From positions 1 to 64,000 of the forward strand of contig MU266378.1 in NCBI GenBank assembly GCA_021014945.1: DNA of 64,000 bases, given 5' to 3'. Of this stretch, positions 56,405 through 64,000 are shown in pieces. Numbering within the stretch: the first letter of the stretch is position 1; the number at the start of each line of letters is the position of its first letter. The stretch is from Leucogyrophana mollusca (lineage: Eukaryota; Basidiomycota; Agaricomycetes; Boletales). The notes beneath the pieces were generated by a model. The model was given only the letters and a program-made list of their open reading frames with translations. It was not told the DNA's origin and searched no databases. The position numbers and the translations under genes are program-made.

Positions 56405-57277
56405 TCGCAACGGAGGTCAGTACTCGTAATCTAGCGCCTGGGGATCTATGGCTCAACCTTGAGCTACCGACAGGTGTTGACGACAGAACGCGGTGCAGCT
56501 ATCGAGCTCGACTCGTTCGAAGGGCCTCACAGGATGCGCGGGCCCATCCTGACTTTAAGTTGCACACCTAATCTATATATCAGCTTTATTACTCAGTACT
56601 GCTTTACCGACCTTCTTTTCTTGTGTAGCATTGGTTTCCACCGTTTCACTCCGTTACATTAATATTATTAGCCAGTCCTTGACACTGTGTACCACTGTAT
56701 TAACTCACTATACCTAGTACCTAAACAGTTTCGCTCCAGAATTTAATTGTTTGCCCGTCGAAGACCCAAAAGAGCCGTTAGCCCGAGATCGGACACAAAC
56801 TCGCTGAGGGATAGTCGGGCTCGCACAGAAGACATACTAGGCGGAAGTTCGAGGAAACGGACTCAGGCTGATCGGATGGTGACTCGAAGAAGCACAGAGG
56901 AATCTCCCGGCGCCTATCAAATAGGGTGCTACCAAATTTGCGCAGGACTCTCATTTCCATCGCTGAAGTTAATGATATTCAACGTCGTCGTTTTCGGATT
57001 TCCTTCAGCGAAGTAGCATGTACAGCTCGCATTGATTCGATTTACGCCGCTGCATTGTCGCATACGCGACTAAATGACAGGACTTTTGTGCTGCGAACCG
57101 AGTCCAAGTATCAAGGCAAGCATCCTCCTTTGCTCTACCAGCATAGTGATATCCTCGGGACTATGTCACAATCGCAGCAAAAATGAGACCCCAGTACCAT
57201 CACTCATCAGGGTACTAATAGCCAAGTACTCAATTCTCTCGTGGGCTGCGGGACACTGAAGGATTCCTCTCGGCTAG
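56405..57277. other. intergenic, 873 nt
   Basis: No gene recognised. Frames near 56747-57186 have no motifs. The first exon of the following short-protein copy may lie here but was not found. Confidence 0.35.
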
Positions 57278-57635
57278 GAAAATTTCTATTGTGTCCATGA
57301 CTATGGAAATGCGAGAAGGGGATATCACTACCATAATCTGTATGCTCCCCCTATTTTTTTTATGTTTGTCACAAGATCCACAAATTGATTCGCTATGATT
57401 ATACAGGGACGGCTCTAGCTACTACTCAAACCCAGACGGGTCAACAGAATTTTTCGGCAGCGACTTTTTCACTCGCACTACCCCTCCGAGGTCCTCCTCT
57501 GACGAAGAAGAGACCGACCGGGGTACGAAGGTGATCCAATTCCACGCCTCACTGCGCCGTTACGAGTCGCTTATTTTTCCACCCACGGCGGATACAGGGC
57601 TTCGATTTCAAGTTACACCTCCATGTAACTGCTGA
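57278..57635 (+). CDS. Gly/Ser/Tyr-rich short protein, divergent paralogue, 5' exon not found
   Basis: Two exons, 57278-about 57341 and 57406-57635, mirror exons 2 and 3 of the gene at 58168-58570. Exon 2 begins in phase 0 in both and encodes ENFYCVHDYGNARRGYHYHN against GNHYCSRDYGDAGTGYHYSN. Exon 3 begins DGSSYYSNPDGSTEFFGSDFF against NGSYYYSNPNGSTYYNSGTGY, then diverges into an acidic and hydrophilic tail ending VTPPCNC. The first coding exon was not identified, so the copy may be a broken duplicate. Confidence 0.5.
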
Positions 57636-58167
57636 AGTTGAACGAGCCGAATTGGTTTTCAAACATTTCCAAGAGTGTATGATAGCTTGGTGGCAGCTGA
57701 TTCGATGATCGGGCATGTCCAAGATTGTGTGGTTGATCGAAAGCACAGCCACATTGCGTTATCAGTATGTACTCGCCTGAAATGGTATATATCTACACCC
57801 TCCCAAGAGCGTCGCGATACTTCGCTGGCAAAATGCCACAGCCATTTTCCTCAGCGATGAAGAATCGGCATACAATAAACATCGCGAGTCAAAAAGACGC
57901 GTGGATACCAGAGTAAATCACAAGAGCGCGTGCTACGTCGCGTCATAGACGGGGGACAAAGTTCAATGCTCGGTTCCCGTCAAATAATATTTTAAAGTTA
58001 TATTCATTTGGTGGATGCGCGGAGTCAGGCGACCTAATGTCACAAACAGGGGACAAACAATTGACCTGAGTATAAAGGGGGTTGCTCGTCCCACTACCTC
58101 CTCACCTGCTCCTTAGCATCCCACATCACACCCAAGCTCTCCAGTCAAAGCCATCTTCCACTCTATC
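57636..58167. other. intergenic, 532 nt
   Basis: Spacer between the two Gly/Ser/Tyr-rich copies, with the promoter of the second. No further features. Confidence 0.4.
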
Positions 58168-58570
58168 ATGACCAAAGGCGGTAAAGGCGGCTCCTCTACC
58201 AGCAGCTCGTCTGGTGGGTACACTTACACTGGTTCTGGTACGAACAGTCAGGTGCGTCGACCCCCGTTCACGGGCTATAAAGTGGGCCTGGTCGCGATGC
58301 AGAACATTGACTGCCGAATTTCGGTGGGCAGGGAAACCACTATTGTTCTCGCGACTACGGCGATGCTGGAACGGGGTACCATTACTCCAACTCGTATGTG
58401 CCAAAGTGTGCTACTTTTTCATACATGATGAATTGACCCAGAACTTGTCCAGCAACGGGAGCTACTACTACAGCAACCCCAACGGCTCGACATATTATAA
58501 TAGTGGGACAGGCTATTCCCAGTACACCCCGCCGTCCTCCGGGAATACCTCTCAATCCACCGGGAAGTAG
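58168..58570 (+). CDS. Gly/Ser/Tyr-rich short protein
   Basis: Three exons give about 85 residues: MTKGGKGGSSTSSSSGGYTYTGSGTNSQ, then GNHYCSRDYGDAGTGYHYSNS, then NGSYYYSNPNGSTYYNSGTGYSQYTPPSSGNTSQSTGK. The NHYCSRDYG core followed by repeated Y.YSN.NGS blocks is a pattern I recall from many fungal hypothetical proteins. It has one cysteine, no signal peptide and no membrane helix. Low complexity and the SNxNGS repeats suggest a disordered protein. The last intron uses acceptor ttgtccag, chosen because the earlier AG breaks the frame. Confidence 0.72.
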
Positions 58571-59169
58571 ATGCATCGCCTTCCTGGAAGTAAATTGCGG
58601 TTATCTGTTCTGGAAGATATCCTTGTACGTCTTCCAGGGCGTAGTAACAAATCGCCACCAATTCACTACGCGACTGATGTTTTGAATATGGAAAAATAAA
58701 GCCTGAGTTTTGTTTATCGTTGACGGAGTCGGAATAACAACCTTCGACCTAAGACCGCCACGAGTGACCAAAACTTCAGAGTGGATCGCTGACGGATCCG
58801 GGCTCAGGAGAACGTCTCGAACAAGAGGAGAACAACAGAAGTGAAGGGTACAACCAAGGCTTCGATAGGAGATAGTGAGCTTAAGATTCCTGCAGTGCGT
58901 GGTTAGAGTCGTGGGTGTACATTGAGGTATATGCATCACAGGCCTTCTTTGAGATCAACATGGCACGACCTCGATAGTGTCCCAGTCGATCTGAAGTGGC
59001 GGCGATGGCTCGAGGCGTTGCAGTGTCAATATCCGACACGGCGCTATCGGCATTCGACCCCGAAACTGTAGTGAATTAATCAAGGTTAGGGTTACATCGA
59101 CGTCATAAATTGGAGTGAGCAGGCAATATGCTGCGGTTGTGCTGTTGTGCTTTCTCACTCTCCCCGACC
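58571..59169. other. intergenic, 599 nt
   Basis: No credible frame on either strand. Confidence 0.4.
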
Positions 59170-59470
59170 ATGCATCCCACCAAAGACACAAATATCGCGT
59201 ACCCACCTGCCGCGCGCACCACGCTGAAGGACACCATCGTCTCAGCGCAGCCCACATCCTCGACAATGTCTCTTTCATCCGCACAGAACCAGCGGAAAAG
59301 ACCTGTGCAGAGGGTAGAAAACACAGAGCCGATGCGCCTGAGAGGAGGCTGCGTACCGTGCCCGGTAGGTCCACGACGTTATTACTGAATTTGCGTGGCT
59401 GAGCGTGGTTTGTGCCAATTCGTAGGGCGGAGGAATGTGTTTTATCCTTCCTTGTCCCTGTTGTTGTTGA
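59170..59470 (+). CDS. cryptic two-exon short protein with Cys-rich C-terminus
   Basis: Exon 1 (59170-about 59365) encodes MHPTKDTNIAYPPAARTTLK... to PMRLRGGCVPCP. A GT-AG intron of 62 nt follows, and exon 2 encodes GGGMCFILPCPCCC and stop. The joined tail GGCVPCPGGGMCFILPCPCCC has seven Cys in 21 residues. I recall mushroom proteins with a disordered basic N-terminus and the same RLRGGC.PC ending, which suggests a membrane-tethered (S-acylated) or metal-binding tail; this is inference. The second exon is too short for a simple ORF scan, so the gene is easily missed. Confidence 0.6.
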
Positions 59471-61651
59471 GCGCGATTGCACACATGCAGTTCGGGTACA
59501 GGCATTCCTGAAATAACCGATTCATGTTCTTAGGTCTTGAGAGTCACAAAATATACACGGAGATAACCCAAATCCTGGACGGTGGCCTTACCCTACCTTT
59601 TGTACGGGACTTCATATATATTAGCCTTGCACCCTAGAATATACAAGAGAACGATATCACTGTACCCTCGATATAAAACCAGTGATGACCATTGCAAAGA
59701 TTACGAACCATTGTCTCACCTTCAACGGACCGCATGCCTCATTTTGAGCTTCTTCGTCGAGGGGGCAGGTGAAGGACTGGGGGCGCCGCTTAGAATAGGG
59801 GCATCGCGGGGCAGGTATTAATGGGCTGGTCACAGACCATCTTGCGTGAACGACCCAATTCACGTAGTATTTATCAGAACTGAAGGTGTCTGGAGGCATA
59901 ATGTGAATAGAACTAGTCGACTCGACAAGGCTGTGTGCATGACTCACGCTACTTGTGCCTGTCAATGTTCATTGCTGCTAACAGCCGGGAACAAACGAAC
60001 CGGAAAGAGGGCGGTGGTAGTGATTGACCCTAGACCCTAAGACTCCCCTCGACATCCCAGAAGGGTCCAGCTGCTGCCACATCCAGTTTCGAGCAAATCA
60101 ACTCAGGGGCTGTGGTGCTCGTGTACTCCATATCGATCTATCTGGACTCCCTTACATCAGCGCGCACCCAGAGCGCGCAGGACACTACCATATCTGCCGT
60201 CGAATCAATGGCGAAATGGTCTCAAGAGTGATTCGTCAGTGAAAGACCCGACTTGTTATGTGACCGCAAAAGGCGACAGCCACCAAAATGAAGCGCCGCA
60301 TGGCCCATCAGCCAACCAAATGCGGGACATTGTAACACGGGCAGAAGAGGGTTAGCCTCCTGCCATGCAGCCCAACCGTCGGTAGCATGTCCACACTGTA
60401 TCGTGCTAAGGATCACTTTTGGTCACCGGGTGTTCGGACTGAGGCATCCATAGGTCAGTTGTCAATTTAATATAAGTGGTGTGTACACACGTACGTACTC
60501 GATACTTGAGGTGTGGGCTCAACGGCAAGTCCACATGTCCACAATCTTGGGACACGGGATATCGAGACCTTGTGACATGACGCAGGGTGATGAGCGTCAG
60601 CACGATGATAAGGAGGTGAACTCCCTTATAGCTTACCTCAAGCTCGTGAGATGAAAACCTGTGATGCCGAGGATAGCCGAGGGGTTTTGGACCCCATTCG
60701 AAGGCGTTGAAGGGCGCTACACAGATAATCGCCTACGTGTCACCCCCTCTGATTTCGCTCGGCGAATAGAGAAGAGTATCTTGAGAATAAAGAGATGGAT
60801 AATTACGTCGGGTTTGAGCGGTAGCGAGCGAGCCCGTCGGGAGAGGGATGTTCGTGGTCGCCTCTAGACATCGTCGGGGATGTGACGGCCGAGCGATGGC
60901 GCCTCGTCCAGCGCGGAGCTGGGTGACGATAGGACCTGACATACGCCTTATGGTGAGCATTGTCGCCACAGCGCTTCACCCGGGGGAGCAGATTTCACCG
61001 CCGCTGGACGCGTAAGTTAGACGCAAGTGACCCAAAAACAGAATTTGATTTTTCTGTTGGAACACCAGAAATCATGATCTTTGTTCACGCTCCACACACA
61101 GCCTTCGAGCTCCTCTCGCTATATGGCTCATTCGGCCTAGGGTCAGCGGGAGCTACGGAGGCCTTCTGATCAATAAATAGACAATAGTAGCCATGGAGCG
61201 GGAAGGTTGGTGCCAGTCGGTGGAGACACCGATAAGCGGGAGGAGTTGAACATGATGTCAGCGCCCATTTTGGACGTTTTCACACGGCAATTCCAGCTAA
61301 TTCCAGCTTCGTGGTTTGGTCCATCATCTAACTTTGATCTGCTCCATCCGTGCAAGGTGCCAGGTCGTCAAAAATAAGCACAGCTTGTAGGTTTGTTACC
61401 TTTACCCTTTGTCCTTTTTCGTCCCCCCTCCTTACTTTTAACGTACCTTTGTCGCTTTATGTAGCGCCCATCGATAGCATGTTCATCTGTCCCGAGCCCG
61501 AAACAGGGTGGAGCAAGCCCTATTCGAAGGTACGAACATGTAACACGTCTATCTGTACCTGGAAGGTGCTCTGTATAAAGGGCGCACCCCCAGCGCCTTC
61601 TTCGTCGTACATTGAGTACTCTTGAAGTATACGATCCGTTCCATATCCGCA
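59471..61651. other. gene-poor stretch, 2.2 kb
   Basis: No credible gene. Frames of 60-102 codons on both strands lack motifs. Given the cryptic gene just upstream, more small split genes could be hidden here. Confidence 0.4.
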
Positions 61652-62578
61652 ATGTGTTCGCCGTTTGCCTTTCTGCCCTCTGAACTCATACTCTCAGTCT
61701 TCGCCCTCGCAGCGACTCACCGTCCCACAGCATGCGCTTTGTCGCTCGTCTCCACATGGGTTCATACCCATGTTGAACCCGTGCTCTACCACACTGTATC
61801 GCTCCCCTCCACGAAATCACTCACCGCGTTCCTCGCCACCCTATCTGCGAAGCCAGATAAATTTGCCAAGGAGAGGGTGAAGCACTTGAGCATAATGGCA
61901 TTGGGCCCTATAGACAGCATCGAGGAAGTCCTCTCGAGATGCGCAGGCGTGACAAGCCTCGCATGTGGATTCTCCGTGCCATCATACGTGCACTGCGCGC
62001 GCGGCGTAAGCGCTGTAGACTCTGACTACGCGAGCCACTATAAACTCGCCGTCTCTCCTACGGAACAACACCTGTTGGGCCGCCTTACCTGCAGAGATGG
62101 GCTCGACATGTCCATCATCTCGCCCACCGTCACGCACCTTCGAATACAAATCACGTCCGAAACGACGCCCGAGAGCCTAACACACCTACTCGACCTCCAG
62201 AACCTTACAAATCTCGCCATCATCTACAGGAACGATTTGGTCGGCGGTGCACAGCACATTAGGGCACTGCTTGATCCCGTCTTGGGGATGGGAAGATTAA
62301 AGGTGCTTCTTTTGCAGGTTGCGGGCACAGGGAACGAGAAGCACCTACAGCAAATCGATGACTGGAATACGACCGTTGTTACCAATGCAGATACTTCTAG
62401 TCTGTTGAACCCGGCGAGGGTTCCTGACTGGCGTATTGTGGCTGAGAGGGCTCCACGGATTCCTCTCCGCCAGTGGCAGGATGGTAATGTGTGGGATAAC
62501 GCTGAGGGGACCGTGCTCGAGAGGGAGAAACGTGGTGGTTTTGTTGTTCCGAGGGCTACCCTTGGGACACGCACATGA
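61652..62578 (+). CDS. F-box-like protein, 308 aa
   Basis: Single exon from the ATG at 61652. The N-terminus FAFLPSELILSVFALAATHRPTACALSLVSTWVHTHVEPVLYHTVSLPS matches the fungal F-box-like pattern (LP.E.L...F......L..LS.VS...+..V.PVLYHTV). No complete F-box consensus is provable by eye. The rest is leucine-rich and divergent: SIEEVLSRCAGVTSLACGF, TVTHLRIQI, LLDLQNLTNLAIIY and RLKVLLLQVAG, consistent with degenerate LRRs. Such proteins are very numerous in mushroom genomes and usually act as SCF ubiquitin-ligase receptors; targets unknown. Confidence 0.75.
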   Translation: MCSPFAFLPSELILSVFALAATHRPTACALSLVSTWVHTHVEPVLYHTVSLPSTKSLTAFLATLSAKPDKFAKERVKHLSIMALGPIDSIEEVLSRCAGVTSLACGFSVPSYVHCARGVSAVDSDYASHYKLAVSPTEQHLLGRLTCRDGLDMSIISPTVTHLRIQITSETTPESLTHLLDLQNLTNLAIIYRNDLVGGAQHIRALLDPVLGMGRLKVLLLQVAGTGNEKHLQQIDDWNTTVVTNADTSSLLNPARVPDWRIVAERAPRIPLRQWQDGNVWDNAEGTVLEREKRGGFVVPRATLGTRT

Positions 62579-63644
62579 CCAGTAATCAGCTTCAACTGTC
62601 GACTTTCATTTCATGTCTTTTACTTACTGCATGGTCCGCATTGATAGCCATACCCCCGCAAGCCGCACACTTCATACCTTCGACTAGACATAACCCGACT
62701 CCCGTAATCACATGGTCTAAACATCTTATAATACCTCATACGATAGGGCCCGAACTTCGCCTCCCACTCCTCGGGCGCCTAGGGCCCTTACTCTTTGCGG
62801 TTCACTTCAGATGCTTGTGAATGAGAAACTTATCAATTGTTCAGATGGACTATGGAATATATACAACTGAAAGTAGTGATTACGAAGCCTGAACAAGTCT
62901 TAAACGTTTGGGCGCGAAAGCGCGAAGCGCTTTCCGGTTCCAAAGTGAATGACCTGCCCAAGAGAAGAGGTGAGCTGCGAATGGGCGGGTGGGATGCCTC
63001 GCAGGTCTCTGAGGGGCGAAGAGTCACACGCGACGGGACCACAGGAGCGGGTGGTGTGAGGCGCGACATAAACGGTGGGTTTGATGGAGCAGGGAGTGGA
63101 GGGTGGGGAAAAGAGAGGAGTAGAGCACGACGGAGAGCGACGACGAACGACAGATGCGGTACGAAGTCAAGAGGCTTGTGCCGCTTCTGCCGTTCGCGCA
63201 AAGACCCTACTCTATTCCTACGCTCGTGCCTCGCTACGTAATAGAGCCCCAAAACTTCTTAAGGAGCTGACACACAACGACTCGACACTACTCAGAGCCC
63301 ACGTCTGATTATGCGATGCTGGAAGGTCGAGCCTGGATACCCCAGAGGGATCTTCCTGCAGGATGGCGCAACTTTTGGAGTTTCTGGGTTGTACCTCTTG
63401 GGGGACGCAACGTGTTCGTTGACCATTCAATATTGTGGTCAGTAATCTCCATAGAAAGCACAATGTCGGGATCTGGGCGCGTGAGTAGGATATACCAGGC
63501 TTCATTTGAACTGAGCATATGGTGTTGTACGATTCAAACTTAGCCGCCAATACGCGCGGGCGGCATCGTCAGTGGGTCACGTAGTAGCAAGTGCTTTACG
63601 ATATTTCCTACATACCAAACCGAGGTACGACTCGGGCACCAACT
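62579..63644. other. intergenic, 1.07 kb
   Basis: Frames on both strands (for example 62833-63252 minus) lack motifs. No repeat recognised. Confidence 0.35.
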
Positions 63645-64000
63645 TCAACCGCTCCGAGTACCAAGTGCTCGAGGGACGCTAAGCATGCTAGAAAGTTCCT
63701 TTGCAAAGTTCAATCCATAAACTTCGTGTCCTTCCACCGTGGGATGTAACCCATCCATGGTGTGCTTGCCTTCTATCCCAGAAGTAATACGAAACGCGTG
63801 AAACAGGATCGCTTGATGGCTGCGCCGCATCTCGTCCAGAGTCATGGCGATGCACTCGGTAAATAGGGGTGATGGTGGTGGGCTGCCATCCGCGGCATGG
63901 TCAGTAAAATCTGGGAATGGTTCCTACCAGAAAGGCATGCTGTAATCCGAGGGAGAACGAGAGACGTAGTTTGGAAGCTTACGAGAACGACGATATGGAC
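63645..64000 (-). CDS. GDSL/SGNH hydrolase, 3' part (runs off the window)
   Basis: Partial gene; its 5' end lies beyond 64000. After a strand HIVVL at the edge there is an intron, then EPFPDFTDHAADGSPPPSPLFTECIAMTLDEMRRSHQAILFHAFRIT and TMDGLHPTVEGHEVYGLNFAKELSSML. DGLHP with the following helix matches block V of SGNH/GDSL esterases, which carries the catalytic Asp and His. The protein ends GTRSG. Substrate cannot be predicted from this part. Confidence 0.6.

Noticed and set aside
58955..59482. 175-codon minus-strand frame
   Set aside because: Overlaps the cryptic Cys-rich gene on the plus strand, which has a consistent intron and a recognised tail; the minus frame has no motifs.

Overview
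The window reads as nuclear DNA of a mushroom-forming basidiomycete (Agaricomycetes). Genes are dense and lie on both strands. Almost all are split by GT-AG introns of about 45-65 nt that rejoin cleanly in frame. The families fit this group: a KDZ-class transposon with CxC5/CxC6-like cysteine clusters, fungal GT61, DM9-repeat and SMR-domain proteins, and short Gly/Ser/Tyr-rich and Cys-rich peptides. Exon joins were worked out by hand from splice sites, reading frame and remembered family conservation; no search was run.

Layout. 0-5 kb: the tail of one monocarboxylate-type (MFS) transporter whose upstream intron carries repeat DNA, an intact paralogue, and a CBM5/12 + DM9 protein. 5-16.5 kb: housekeeping genes for mannose-6-phosphate isomerase, a GT61 glycosyltransferase, an ICMT-like methyltransferase, palmitoyl-protein thioesterase, a mitochondrial pyruvate carrier subunit, an Apq12-like protein and a small unknown. 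16.8-17.5 kb: a 633-bp non-autonomous Tc1/mariner-like element. 17.7-25.9 kb: a WDR68/DCAF7 WD40 protein, a CNT nucleoside transporter, an intron-containing initiator tRNA-Met, a single-pass membrane protein and an NmrA-like protein.

26.5-31.8 kb is a KDZ-type transposon bounded by the same 8-bp sequence on both sides and carrying two convergent genes. It is followed by about 2.5 kb of degenerate tandem repeats and then an intact cytochrome P450. 36.8-41 kb holds a large unknown protein and ribosomal protein uS5 (RPS2). 41.7-42.7 kb encodes ornithine decarboxylase antizyme, which needs a programmed +1 frameshift at TTT TGA.

42.9-52.1 kb is the most unusual part: four paralogous SMR-domain genes in one orientation, at least three with an N-terminal membrane segment, with a small tail-anchored protein gene and two tandem ICMT-like genes on the opposite strand among them. 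52.4-64 kb holds a J-domain protein, a broken GNAT acetyltransferase, a small secreted protein with an internal repeat, two related Gly/Ser/Tyr-rich short proteins, a cryptic two-exon Cys-rich protein, an F-box-like protein and the 3' part of a GDSL/SGNH hydrolase. Much of 53.8-61.6 kb appears gene-poor.

Best candidates for undescribed biology: the membrane-anchored SMR gene array, in which one copy lost its DUF1771 module and another lost the conserved His of the GxGxHS motif; the antizyme recoding site; and the KDZ element with its zinc-binding companion gene.
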